Assembly (NCBI GenBank): GCA_964439215.1
Contig: CAYTNY010000061.1
Coordinates: forward strand, 1-13,231
DNA from: CAYTNY01 sp964439215
GTDB taxonomy: Bacteria; Oederibacteriota; PGYV01; CAYTNY01
Direction of reading: 5' to 3'
Length of the DNA: 13,231 nucleotides
Part shown: piece by piece, positions 1-7,382 of the stretch
How the letters are laid out: every line of letters starts with the position of its first letter
Numbering within the stretch: position 1 is the first letter of the stretch
Program-made: the position numbers and the translations under genes
The notes under the pieces: model-generated
What the model saw: the letters and a program-made list of their open reading frames with translations, nothing else
The model's database searches: none
Told to the model about the DNA's origin: nothing

Positions 1-33
1 CAGGCGGTATTATGCCTGTTACATACTCTTGGA

Positions 34-95
34 GGGGGTTAAGCAGCGGCTGAACGTTGTATGATATAATTTGACGATTAAACAGGAGATGCGGG
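34..95 (-). repeat. Composite intergenic repeat, part A, copy 1 (inverted relative to copy 2)
   Basis: The reverse complement of 34-95 matches 7273-7334 at 52 of 62 positions by hand alignment without gaps. Identity is blocky: three perfect stretches of 18, 12 and 18 bases are separated by divergent stretches of 8 and 3 bases. Part A is inverted relative to its second copy, while the neighbouring part B (177-224) is in the same orientation as its second copy. The repeat is therefore not one simple duplicated unit. Confidence 0.85.
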
Positions 96-176
96 TCAGG
101 GACGGCTTGGTGAGAGAAGGCGGCACTCTGCGGGAAGCGTAAATAACTGTATGAATTAAGCGCTCCGGTATGTGCG

Positions 177-224
177 AAAAAAAAGACTTTGATTTTATGA
201 AGTGTTGCAATAAAACTTGCAATC
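177..224 (+). repeat. Composite intergenic repeat, part B, copy 1 (direct)
   Basis: Positions 177-224 match 7383-7430 at 42 of 48 positions on the same strand. The unit opens with eight A's and GACTT and contains GATTTTAT and GCAATAAAACTTG. TTTTAT and ATAAAA can form a six-base stem, and AAGT with ACTT gives an alternative pairing. In this copy, part B is 81 bases from part A; in copy 2 the separation is 48 bases. Confidence 0.85.
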
Positions 225-254
225 TATATCTATAATTTTAGCTCCGGTTTCAGG

Positions 255-283
255 TTTATATTTAAAATCTTATATGATATAAT
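255..283 (+). promoter_or_regulatory. Probable sigma70-type promoter for the oxidoreductase-GT2-PorV operon
   Basis: A perfect TATAAT at 278-283 lies 17 bases downstream of TTTATA (255-260), which matches four of six -35 bases. Transcription would start near 290, giving a leader of about 27 bases with CAGGAG at 305-310 before the ATG at 317. A start near 290 also argues against the upstream TTG at 290 as the translation start. Another TATAAT at 231-236 lacks a well-spaced -35. Confidence 0.5.
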
Positions 284-316
284 TCAGTATTGATAAAATT
301 ATTACAGGAGAAGTAT

Positions 317-1621
317 ATGAATATAGGCATTGTCGGCGGCGGCATTGCGGGATTGACCGCTGCTTACAGGTTATCGCTTTCAGGGCATACGGTATCGGTT
401 TTTGAAAAGGACGAAAAGCTCGGCGGGCTTGCGCGCAGTGTTGATTTCGCGGGAACCCGGATTGACAGGTTTTACAGGCATATTTTTAAGAGTGATATTG
501 ATATTATAAAGCTTATAAGGGAACTCGGCCTTGAGAAGGATATGCTCTGGGTGCAGACAAAAATGGGTTTCCGCTACGGCGGCGTGAATTACGACTTCAC
601 ATCGCCGATGGATCTTCTTCGTTTTAAACCCCTGTCTTTTATTGACAGGATAAAGCAGGGTATCATGGCTCTTTATCTGCAGAAAGTAAAAAATTATAAA
701 AAGTATGAAAAAATAACAGCAAAAGAGTGGGTGGAAAAATATTTGGGAAAAAGAATATATGAGGTGATTTGGGGCGCTCTTTTGAAACAAAAGTTCGGGG
801 AGCACGCCGATGAAATCGCGATGACGTGGCTTTACGGCAGGATTCATTCCAGGGCGGTTTCCAGGGAAAAGGGCGGGGCAAAAGAGGTGCTTGGATATAT
901 GAAAGGCAGTTACCAGGTTTTAATAGATACTCTGGAGCGGGAAATAGCGGCAAAGGGCGGGAAAATATTTACCGGAACGCCTGTGAGCAGGGTTATGACG
1001 GAAGAAGGTAAAGTTAAAGGCCTGAAAGCCGGCGGAAATGAATATGAATTTGACGCTGTTCTTATGACCTGCGCCCCCGCAATAGCCTCAACATTTGTTG
1101 ATTTTGAAGGGGAGTACGGCGATAAACTAAAAAAACTTGATTATTACGGCGCAATGAACCTTATATTCAGAACAAAAAAATCCTTGAGCGGGATATACTG
1201 GATGAATGTCACGGAGCAGGAGAGCCCGTTTCTCGCGGTTATTGAACATACGAATTTTATACCCAAAGAAAATTACGGAAATGATGTGGTTGTATATTTG
1301 AGCAAGTATCTCTCTCCCGCGGATAAATTATACAAAGCTCCGCCGGAAGAGGTAAAAGAAAGGTTTTTCGGATATCTGAAAAAGGTATTTCCGGAATTTG
1401 ATGAGGCGGATGTTCTTGAATACAGAGTTTACAGGGAGCCGTTTTCACAGCCCATAGTACGCAGAAATTATTCGGCGATACTGCCGGAGCATAAAACGCC
1501 GGTAAAAGGGGTTTTTCTCGCGGATATGAGCCAGATATTTCCGGAAGACAGAGGTATGAGCTACAGCGTCCGCCTGGGCAATACAGCGGCAAAAATAATA
1601 AATGAAGAATCAGGGAGATGA
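317..1621 (+). CDS. FAD-dependent oxidoreductase (protoporphyrinogen oxidase/amine oxidase-like)
   Basis: This is a 434-residue flavoprotein of the COG1232-like amine-oxidoreductase superfamily. The N-terminus is a Rossmann ADP-binding fold: GxGxxG glycines at residues 7, 9 and 12, the ribose-binding acid E30 at the end of strand two, and a GG doublet at 36-37 followed by R40. The C-terminal stretch near residues 400-430 (VFLADMSQIFPEDRGMSYSV) fits the second FAD-contacting segment. The ATG at 317 is chosen because CAGGAG lies six bases upstream and the dinucleotide-binding strand begins at once. A TTG at 290 would add nine residues but lacks a ribosome-binding site. Its stop is one base before the GT2 start, so the two are co-transcribed. 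Family members in such settings often act on sugars or lipid-linked intermediates (UDP-galactopyranose mutase is a distant relative), so a role in surface glycan synthesis is more likely than heme synthesis. The substrate is unknown. Confidence 0.85.
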   Translation: MNIGIVGGGIAGLTAAYRLSLSGHTVSVFEKDEKLGGLARSVDFAGTRIDRFYRHIFKSDIDIIKLIRELGLEKDMLWVQTKMGFRYGGVNYDFTSPMDLLRFKPLSFIDRIKQGIMALYLQKVKNYKKYEKITAKEWVEKYLGKRIYEVIWGALLKQKFGEHADEIAMTWLYGRIHSRAVSREKGGAKEVLGYMKGSYQVLIDTLEREIAAKGGKIFTGTPVSRVMTEEGKVKGLKAGGNEYEFDAVLMTCAPAIASTFVDFEGEYGDKLKKLDYYGAMNLIFRTKKSLSGIYWMNVTEQESPFLAVIEHTNFIPKENYGNDVVVYLSKYLSPADKLYKAPPEEVKERFFGYLKKVFPEFDEADVLEYRVYREPFSQPIVRRNYSAILPEHKTPVKGVFLADMSQIFPEDRGMSYSVRLGNTAAKIINEESGR

Positions 1622-1622
1622 A

Positions 1623-2312
1623 ATGGAGCTTAAAATAAGCGCTTTTTTTCCCGCGCATAACGAAGAAGCAAATGTAGAGAGCTTAACACGCAAACTTTCA
1701 AATGTGCTTTCGGGATTGTGTTCGGATTACGAGGTTATTATTGTCAATGACGGATCCACGGACAGGACAAAAGAACTTTCGGAGGCGCTTGTCAAAGAAG
1801 ACCCGCACGTGCGCCTCGTTAACCACGAGGTCAATAAAGGGTACGGAGCCGCCCTTAAGTCGGGTTTTTACAGCTGCAGGTTTGACTGGATATTCTTTAC
1901 GGACGGGGACAATCAGTTTGACGCGGCTGAAATATCAAAGCTTGCGGAGCTTGCCGGGGAAAATGATTTTGTGGCGGGCTTCAGGATGAACAGAAAAGAC
2001 CCTTTTCACCGGAAACTGAACGCAAAGATGTGGGGGATGCTTGTGAATATGCTTTTCCGCCTTAATATCAAGGATGTTGACTGCGCGTTTAAGCTTATAA
2101 AAAAAGAGATTGTTGACAAGGAAAAACTTATTGCCGACGGCGCTATGATAAGCACGGAACTTCTTGCGCGGGCAAAAAAAGGCGGTTATAAAATAGCGCA
2201 GGTCGGAGTGAACCATTATCCGAGAACAGCCGGGCAGCAGTCAGGGGCGAAATTAAGCGTCATACTGAAGGCTTTTGCTGAGCTGTTCCGGCTTTACAGG
2301 AAACTGAAATGA
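1623..2312 (+). CDS. Family 2 glycosyltransferase, polyprenyl-phosphate mannose synthase-like
   Basis: This 229-residue GT-A enzyme probably transfers a sugar from a nucleotide donor to a lipid-phosphate carrier at the cytoplasmic face of the membrane. Visible motifs are PAHNEE at 10-15 (donor binding), VNDGSTD at 41-47, the metal-binding DGD at 94-96 within TDGDNQFD, and the later DVDCAFK and HYPR segments typical of the DPM1/DPG-synthase branch. The C-terminal membrane segments of undecaprenyl-phosphate transferases such as ArnC are absent, so it should be soluble or peripheral. The start at 1623 has AGGGAG at 1612-1617 and follows the oxidoreductase stop by one base. An in-frame ATG at 1602 would overlap the previous gene. 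The stop overlaps the next start (ATGA at 2309-2312), so translation is probably coupled. The exact sugar and acceptor are not determined. Confidence 0.9.
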   Translation: MELKISAFFPAHNEEANVESLTRKLSNVLSGLCSDYEVIIVNDGSTDRTKELSEALVKEDPHVRLVNHEVNKGYGAALKSGFYSCRFDWIFFTDGDNQFDAAEISKLAELAGENDFVAGFRMNRKDPFHRKLNAKMWGMLVNMLFRLNIKDVDCAFKLIKKEIVDKEKLIADGAMISTELLARAKKGGYKIAQVGVNHYPRTAGQQSGAKLSVILKAFAELFRLYRKLK

Positions 2313-3265
2313 AGAAAAGAATAATTATTATCTGGATGGTCTTTGTGATTGCCGTATCCGGGATTTATGCGGGAGGAGAAACAGGAGCGGATATATTAAA
2401 ACTAAATACCGGGGCAAGGGCGCTTGGTATGGGCGGCGCATATGCGGCTGTTGGCGGTGATATTGAATCAGTGCTTTATAACCCCGCCGGTATTGCGGGC
2501 ATAGAAAAAGATCAGCTGCAGTATATGCAGTGGTTTTCCTATGCGGAATTAATGATAATACACGCTTCATTTGCCCGGCATTATGATACTCCTTTTTCTG
2601 AAGGCAGTTATGCGCTTTCCATGATCTACAGAGGAATACCCGTAATAAATAACGAGGATGCCGGGGATCCGCCGGTGAAAGTGGAAGAGTTTGCCTTAAC
2701 GGGAACTCTTGCCAATAATCTGGGAAAGCTTTTGTCTTCCGAAATATTCAAGAATACAGATGTGGGAGTGTCGCTGAAGATTGTTTTTGAAACTATTGAC
2801 GTTTATAAATCAAATTCATTTGTTTTTGATGCGGGGATCAGGCATAAATTTAATGACACGGGTTTTGTTTCGGGCCTGTCAATATCCAATATGGGCCCGC
2901 CTGCCGCGTTAATAGAAGATAAATCGCCTATGCCGCTTACGTTTCGCGCGGGCGGGGCATATGTTTTTGATGTGGATAAAGACAACAGATTCAGAGCCGG
3001 ACTGGATCTGGTCTATGATGTTTATGACTATCCGCGGATAGTCATCGGTGCGGAAAATACGGTTATGAATATTTTTGATATACGCGCGGGTTATGATCTT
3101 GCACTGGACAGCCGGTCGCCGTCGTTTCCTTCGGCGGGATTCGGATTGACAGTGGATCAGTTCAACATAAAAGTTAATATAAATTATGTTTTCAGGCCGG
3201 TTATGTGGAGCGGTTTAAATGCGGTTGAATTCACCAATATTTTTGGGCTGAAAGTAGAGCTTTAA
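2309..3265 (+). CDS. PorV/PorQ-family outer-membrane beta-barrel protein, first paralog
   Basis: The product has 318 residues. Residues 1-21 form a signal peptide (MKK, hydrophobic core, cleavage after IYA). Mature residues show the family signature: GARALGMG at 35-42, then an A-rich stretch, GD, and YNPAGI at 57-62. The remainder alternates polar and hydrophobic residues with many aromatic turns, as expected of an outer-membrane barrel of the FadL-like superfamily. PorV in the type IX system is the outer-membrane protein that carries cargo with a C-terminal sorting domain, and PorQ is related. Many homologs in other phyla are uncharacterised. The start overlaps the GT2 stop by ATGA, with ACAGGAA upstream. 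The signature falls at the same residue numbers (35-42, 57-62) as in the second paralog at 5138-6052. The role as a cargo carrier is inferred from family and context; a generic outer-membrane porin is the alternative. Confidence 0.82.
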   Translation: MKKRIIIIWMVFVIAVSGIYAGGETGADILKLNTGARALGMGGAYAAVGGDIESVLYNPAGIAGIEKDQLQYMQWFSYAELMIIHASFARHYDTPFSEGSYALSMIYRGIPVINNEDAGDPPVKVEEFALTGTLANNLGKLLSSEIFKNTDVGVSLKIVFETIDVYKSNSFVFDAGIRHKFNDTGFVSGLSISNMGPPAALIEDKSPMPLTFRAGGAYVFDVDKDNRFRAGLDLVYDVYDYPRIVIGAENTVMNIFDIRAGYDLALDSRSPSFPSAGFGLTVDQFNIKVNINYVFRPVMWSGLNAVEFTNIFGLKVEL

Positions 3266-3287
3266 AAAAGCGGAAAATTATCATATG

Positions 3288-3316
3288 TTGACAGGCGCGG
3301 GCCGCGCATATATAAT
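3288..3316 (+). promoter_or_regulatory. Consensus sigma70 promoter
   Basis: TTGACA (3288-3293), exactly 17 bases of GC-rich spacer, then TATAAT (3311-3316): both boxes match the consensus fully. The predicted start is near 3323, giving a leader of about 37 bases that carries AGGAGG at 3345-3350. It lies 22 bases after the stop of the first PorV-like gene, so the propeller gene can be transcribed strongly and independently of the operon in front of it. I see no terminator between 3265 and the promoter, so read-through from upstream is also possible. Confidence 0.85.
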
Positions 3317-3359
3317 TTATACAATAAACGGGAATATAAAGCACAGGAGGTTTTAAGTT

Positions 3360-5054
3360 ATGAAGAAAATCACTGCTTTTTTATTATTTTTTGTTTTTCC
3401 GGCAATGATTTCTGCCAACACACTTTCGGAAATAAAATTTTACGATGCCGGCAGATATCCGAGAGGAATCACCATAGATGATTTTTCGGGAAACGGGATA
3501 AATTCCATTGTTGCGGCGAATTTCGGAGAATCCACATTAATCGGACGGGATAATGAAACCGCAGCGGATTCATCTCTGTCTTTTTTCGATTATTCACAGG
3601 ACGGGTTTTCAGAAGTGCAGAAACAGGCGGGTTCTTCTCCGAGAGGCCTGGCTTCAGGAGATATTGACAGCGACGGAAAATCCGATCTTGCGGTTACAAA
3701 TTATGATGATGGAACAATAATGATATTCATGGGAGATAAAAGCACTCCTGAGACAATAAAGGCAGGGCAGCACCCGGTGGGTATTGCCATCGGCAGCGTT
3801 GATAACAACGGTATTCAAAAGAAGGATATAGCGGCTGCTGTTTATTCCGAAAGCAAGGTTGCTGTTTTTACGAGAGATTCAAAAGGAATGTATACAAAAT
3901 CGGAAATAAGTGTTCCGGGCAGCCCTACTGATGTAGCGATCGGTGAAATAAGCGGAGAAAGGCTCATTGTAAGCGCTAATTATTCAGCGGGCAGTATAAG
4001 CATAATAAAAAAGACAGGTGATAGGATTGAAAAAATAACGGATATAACAGCCGGCGGCGGGGTCTGTAAGGTTGAAATAGCGGATGTGACCGGCGACGGT
4101 GTAAATGACATTATAACAGGGAATTTCTTTGACAACACAATTTCTGTTATTGAATATTCGCGGGGCAGGGAAGCGTCTGTGACGGTTTATGAATTGGAAG
4201 GTTCAAGGCCAAACGGACTGGCTGTGGGAGATATAAACGGAGACGGACTTTTGGATGTTGCTGCCGCAAACAGGGACAGCGATTCCATAGATATTTTTAT
4301 ACAGAAAAACGGAAAACTTGAACTTGCCAAAAGTTATGCGGCAACAGAGGATGAAGATAAGACGTACGGACCGGTAGAAATTGCGATAGGCGATGTGACA
4401 GGGGATGGACTGGCGGACATTGTTTTTACTCATATGCGTTCGCATTCAATCGGTGTTATAACTCAGTCGCTTCCTGAAGCGCCGGTAATAGTCTCAAATA
4501 CCCACCCGGATGAGAGCAGCTGGTACGCGGATCCGGATCCGTCTTTTTTAATAGAAGCTGAGGATGATCTGAATGGAATAGCCGGTTTCTATTATACGAT
4601 CTCAAAAGAAAACGGCCTGTTTGATATTAAGAAGGCCGAATACATAACCGGAGACACGGCTGCTGTTGAAAATCTTGAAACCGGCACCTGGTATTTTAAA
4701 GCAGCTGTAAAAGATAATGCGGGAAATGTATCGCCGCATACGGAGTATACGGTGAATATTACCGAGGCGATAAGTGAAAAGAATGTGTATAATTTTCCGA
4801 ATCCAGCTGACAGCGAAACAACCATAAGATTTCCGGTTTCACAGCCTCAGGACGTGAAGATAATAATATTTGACGGAAAAGGAACTCCGGTATGGCAGAA
4901 ACAGATGTCTCCTTCAGAAGTTGTTAAAGGCATAAATTATGTTAAGTGGATGCTGAATAATGACGCGGGCGCTGAAGTTGCCAATGGCGTGTATCATTTA
5001 AGAGTGATAACCGAAGACGGGGTGATTAATAAAAAAATTGCCGTAATGCGGTAA
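3360..5054 (+). CDS. Secreted FG-GAP/VCBS beta-propeller with Ig-like domain and FlgD-like C-terminal domain
   Basis: The product has 564 residues. A signal peptide covers about 1-19 (cleavage after ISA). Residues 20-370 hold seven repeats spaced about 50 residues apart, with acidic loops at 41, 101, 146, 196, 242, 291 and 345. The best copies are DIDSDGKSD, DVTGDGVND, DINGDGLLD and DVTGDGLAD, which are calcium-binding DxDxDG loops of FG-GAP/VCBS blades. Seven repeats imply a seven-bladed propeller. Residues 374-468 look like an Ig/fibronectin-type domain (KDNAGNVSPH near its end). Residues 474-564 are a FlgD-like or T9SS type A-like tail: FPNP at 479-482, DGKGTPVW, GVYHLRV and a final KKIAVMR. 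The protein is presumably exported and held at the cell surface. Its ligand cannot be told. The ATG has AGGAGG nine bases upstream. It is bracketed by two PorV-like genes, which fits the idea that it is their cargo. Confidence 0.85.
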   Translation: MKKITAFLLFFVFPAMISANTLSEIKFYDAGRYPRGITIDDFSGNGINSIVAANFGESTLIGRDNETAADSSLSFFDYSQDGFSEVQKQAGSSPRGLASGDIDSDGKSDLAVTNYDDGTIMIFMGDKSTPETIKAGQHPVGIAIGSVDNNGIQKKDIAAAVYSESKVAVFTRDSKGMYTKSEISVPGSPTDVAIGEISGERLIVSANYSAGSISIIKKTGDRIEKITDITAGGGVCKVEIADVTGDGVNDIITGNFFDNTISVIEYSRGREASVTVYELEGSRPNGLAVGDINGDGLLDVAAANRDSDSIDIFIQKNGKLELAKSYAATEDEDKTYGPVEIAIGDVTGDGLADIVFTHMRSHSIGVITQSLPEAPVIVSNTHPDESSWYADPDPSFLIEAEDDLNGIAGFYYTISKENGLFDIKKAEYITGDTAAVENLETGTWYFKAAVKDNAGNVSPHTEYTVNITEAISEKNVYNFPNPADSETTIRFPVSQPQDVKIIIFDGKGTPVWQKQMSPSEVVKGINYVKWMLNNDAGAEVANGVYHLRVITEDGVINKKIAVMR

Positions 5055-5074
5055 TCAGCAATGCTGAAAATATA

Positions 5075-5106
5075 AAAAGGCCGGTCCGGGGCCGGACCGG
5101 CCTTTT
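5075..5106. terminator. Bidirectional intrinsic terminator
   Basis: Two perfectly complementary 15-base arms (5075-5089 and 5092-5106) form a very GC-rich hairpin built on GGCCGGTCC/GGACCGGCC. It is preceded by AAAAA and followed by TTTT, so it can act in either direction. It lies 20 bases after the propeller stop. No clear promoter is seen between it and the next gene at 5138, so that gene probably depends on read-through or on a weak promoter I cannot recognise. Confidence 0.9.
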
Positions 5107-5137
5107 CTCCGGGGATTAATTTTAAAGAAGGTGCTGA

Positions 5138-6052
5138 TTGAAAAAACTATTTATAATATCCCTATTTATATTCTGGACGGTTTCTCTGCATGCGGTTTTT
5201 ACCGGAGGGAGCGCAGCGGCATTTCTGCGGGCCGGCGCAGGCGCGAGGGCAGCGGGGATGGGGAATGCGTTTTCGGCTTTTTACGGCGATGCATCGCTTT
5301 CTTACTGGAATCCCGCGGGCATAACGGGAATCAGCCGGACAGGGGTATCCAGTATGTTTTCCTGGCTGACAAATGACAGGTCTTTGAATTCGCTGAATTT
5401 TATATACGGGACAAACGCGGGGCATATAGGCATAAATCTTCTTAATTCTTCGATCGGGGGAATAGATATAAGAGAAAGTGATACGGAAATTCCGGATGCG
5501 GTTTTAACCTTTAATCAAAACTGTTATTATTTGACTTACGCAAAAGAGTTATATCAAGGAATATCCGCGGGGATAAATATAAAAGCGGTTCATATGGTTT
5601 TGGGAGAGTTTAATGCTTTGGGAGTGAGTTTTGACGCGGGGGTGCATCTGCGGATGTTTGATGAGGCATGGTTTTCTGTTGTTCTTCAGGATCCGGCGGG
5701 AACATTGCAGTGGTCAACCGGTACAAAAGAAGAAATACCGTTTGTGCTGCGGCTGGGAAGCATGGCGTCCTTTTTTGGAGGACAGCTGAAACTGGCTGTT
5801 GAAGCGGAGCAGGATGAATGGGAAGGCATATATATCAAAACAGGGGCAGAAGGACGTTTCTTTGAGATTTTATATGTAAGAGCGGGCGCAAGCTACGGGC
5901 TTAGAAATTATTTTTTTACGCCGTCCGCGGGCGCCGGCATTTTATATGATTTTAAAGGAATGAAACTGCAGCTGGATTATGCGCTGGCAAAGAACGAATA
6001 TTTCTCGTTTGTTGATATTAATCACAGGATATCCGCGAATGTATATTTTTAA
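5138..6052 (+). CDS. PorV/PorQ-family outer-membrane beta-barrel protein, second paralog
   Basis: The product has 304 residues and starts at TTG. This start is chosen because GAAGG (5127-5131) lies six bases upstream and the translation opens directly with a signal peptide (MKK, hydrophobic core, cleavage after LHA near residue 19). The family signature is clear: GARAAGMG at 35-42 and WNPAGI at 57-62, the same positions as in the paralog at 2309-3265. The two are otherwise clearly diverged. The chain ends in NVYF, an aromatic C-terminal residue typical of barrel proteins handled by the BAM complex. It follows the strong terminator and precedes the GT9 gene by 13 bases, with which it is probably co-transcribed. 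Possession of two paralogs around a tail-bearing protein suggests distinct cargo or distinct subunits, which is inference. Confidence 0.82.
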   Translation: MKKLFIISLFIFWTVSLHAVFTGGSAAAFLRAGAGARAAGMGNAFSAFYGDASLSYWNPAGITGISRTGVSSMFSWLTNDRSLNSLNFIYGTNAGHIGINLLNSSIGGIDIRESDTEIPDAVLTFNQNCYYLTYAKELYQGISAGINIKAVHMVLGEFNALGVSFDAGVHLRMFDEAWFSVVLQDPAGTLQWSTGTKEEIPFVLRLGSMASFFGGQLKLAVEAEQDEWEGIYIKTGAEGRFFEILYVRAGASYGLRNYFFTPSAGAGILYDFKGMKLQLDYALAKNEYFSFVDINHRISANVYF

Positions 6053-6065
6053 TAGAGGAAAAAAA

Positions 6066-7211
6066 ATGAAGAAAATATTAAAAAAAACAGAACGGTTTTT
6101 TAAGAATTTCTTTATTGCGGCTGTTTTGCTGCCGTTAAGAAATCAAAAAAACATTCCAATACCCGATCCCGGCTCTGTGGATTCTGTTCTGGTTCTCAGA
6201 CCCGACAGGATAGGGGATTTTATAGTTTCTGTGCCCGCGCTGCGCGCCATAAAAGGAGCAATGAAAAAGGACGCGGTTTTTACCGTGGTTGCGGGCTCCC
6301 GCGCAAAAGAACCGGCAAAAATGTATTTCCGGGACAGCAGGATAATCGTTTATAAAAAAGGTGTTTGGGGGATAATAAGCGTGTGTCTTAAGCTGATAAA
6401 GAATAAATACGATGTTACGGTTAATCTTCATTCTTATCCGTTTTCTGTCACATCCGCGTTTATGACATTGTGCGCGGGTTCAAAAACAAGAATAGGATTT
6501 TCACAGGCATCCGGCAGAAAGATAAAAGCCGCGGAAAAGATTTATAATAAAGGCGTAAGGCTCAATGATGATTCAATGCACGAAGTTCTGAAAAACAGGA
6601 TACTTGCGGATATGTTTGTGAAGACAAAACCCCAAGACCGGGAGCCTCTTAAAGATATGTATGTGGTTCCGGAAATACCGGAAAAAATAAGAGAAAAGGC
6701 TGCTGATTACTTTATGAAAAACGGTTTGCTTTCCGGCGGTGTTCTGATAGGGGTGCATCCAACGTTAGTTAAAAAGGATAACAGATGGAAAAAGGAGAAT
6801 TATATAGAATTGTGCAGAAAATTGATGGATGAACAGAACGCAAAAATTGTGGTATTTTCGGGTTTTGGAGAAACGGAAGAACTTAATGAATTCAGGGAAA
6901 TGGCTGAAAGTTCGGGAGTAATGCTCAGTTATTATCCATATAAGGATATTATTTCCATTATGGCGGGAGCGGGATTATGCAGGCTTTTTATCTGCAATGA
7001 CAGCGGGGTAATGCACGCCTGTGCGCTGGTTACCGGTCTTATTGCGGTCTTTGGCCCTATGGATCCTGAAAGATGGGGGCCTTTGGGGCCGGGGAAAATT
7101 GCGGTTCTGCAGGCGGAGGATAGACAGTGTGATTCGGTAGCGCCAATGCAGGTGTATGAAAAAGCAGCAGAATTGCTGAAATCGGAAAACAGCAGTCCTG
7201 CTGAATTGTAA
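6066..7211 (+). CDS. Family 9 glycosyltransferase (ADP-heptose:LPS heptosyltransferase-like)
   Basis: This 381-residue GT-B enzyme is of the WaaC/WaaF/RfaF type, which transfers heptose or a related sugar to lipopolysaccharide core or another envelope glycan in the cytoplasm. The N-terminal motif RPDRIGD lies at 45-51 and is followed by a VPAL helix. The C-terminal donor-site motif NDSGVMH lies at 311-317, then FGPMDPERWGPLG at 329-341; both are family hallmarks. A basic, hydrophobic N-terminal helix (about 1-25) could tether it to the membrane. The ATG at 6066 has AGAGGA at 6054-6059. A longer in-frame opening from 5979 would lie inside the PorV-like gene and is rejected. It starts 13 bases after that gene. 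The donor sugar is not established. With the GT2 upstream it supports an LPS or surface-polysaccharide function for the block. Confidence 0.9.
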   Translation: MKKILKKTERFFKNFFIAAVLLPLRNQKNIPIPDPGSVDSVLVLRPDRIGDFIVSVPALRAIKGAMKKDAVFTVVAGSRAKEPAKMYFRDSRIIVYKKGVWGIISVCLKLIKNKYDVTVNLHSYPFSVTSAFMTLCAGSKTRIGFSQASGRKIKAAEKIYNKGVRLNDDSMHEVLKNRILADMFVKTKPQDREPLKDMYVVPEIPEKIREKAADYFMKNGLLSGGVLIGVHPTLVKKDNRWKKENYIELCRKLMDEQNAKIVVFSGFGETEELNEFREMAESSGVMLSYYPYKDIISIMAGAGLCRLFICNDSGVMHACALVTGLIAVFGPMDPERWGPLGPGKIAVLQAEDRQCDSVAPMQVYEKAAELLKSENSSPAEL

Positions 7212-7272
7212 GATGTAAACATTCGGAAATATATTAAAATACAACCCCGATCCATCGATGGGATGTTCTTTG

Positions 7273-7334
7273 CCCGCATCTCCTGTTTAACTGCCGGCTT
7301 ATATCATACAGTATTCAGCCGCTGCTTAACCTCC
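7273..7334 (+). repeat. Composite intergenic repeat, part A, copy 2
   Basis: This is the partner of 34-95, matched in inverted orientation at 52 of 62 bases. Within this copy, CGGCT and AGCCG with flanking TTAA/TTAA can pair around a symmetrical CTGC/CTGC internal loop, so the unit may be a transcribed or replicated imperfect hairpin. Together with the copy at the left edge it brackets the whole 317-7211 gene block. Confidence 0.85.
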
Positions 7335-7351
7335 TTTATAAAATCCCTCTG

Positions 7352-7371
7352 CCCCCTTTTAGAAAAGGGTG
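7352..7371. repeat. C-rich/G-rich hairpin inside repeat copy 2
   Basis: A C5T4 arm (7352-7360), an AG loop and an A4G3TGG arm (7363-7372) pair with one mismatch, leaving only two loop bases before fraying. From general knowledge, hairpins of this look belong to dispersed intergenic repeats in many environmental genomes, where spurious translations read PLLEKGG, as here. It has no following T-tract, so a terminator role is unlikely. It has no counterpart in copy 1. Confidence 0.6.
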
Positions 7372-7382
7372 GTACTTTCCGC

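Larger units (their letters stand above)
1..316. other. Intergenic region upstream of the envelope operon
   Basis: No gene is supported here. The first 18 bases can fold (CAGGC at 1-5 with GCCTG at 14-18), possibly the tail of an upstream terminator cut by the window edge. Positions 34-95 and 177-224 hold the two parts of a composite repeat that recurs at 7273-7430. Positions 255-283 hold a plausible promoter. Bases 96-176, between the two repeat parts, show nothing recognisable. A 67-codon minus-strand open frame spans 19-222, but it runs straight through both repeat parts and has no visible ribosome-binding site, so it is not called. Confidence 0.6.

Noticed and set aside
19..222. 67-codon minus-strand open frame
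   Set aside because: It spans both parts of the composite repeat, has no ribosome-binding site or recognisable domain, and its resemblance to a frame at 7263-7463 follows from DNA repeat identity.
290..316. Upstream TTG start for the flavoprotein
   Set aside because: It coincides with the predicted transcription start, has no ribosome-binding site, and would put extra residues before the Rossmann strand.
5979..6065. 29-residue N-terminal extension of the GT9 protein
   Set aside because: It would lie inside the PorV-like gene; the ATG at 6066 has a well-spaced AGAGGA.
34..7334. Inverted repeats as a phase-variation switch flipping 7.2 kb
   Set aside because: At 84% identity over 62 bases, with no recombinase gene nearby, active inversion is unlikely.
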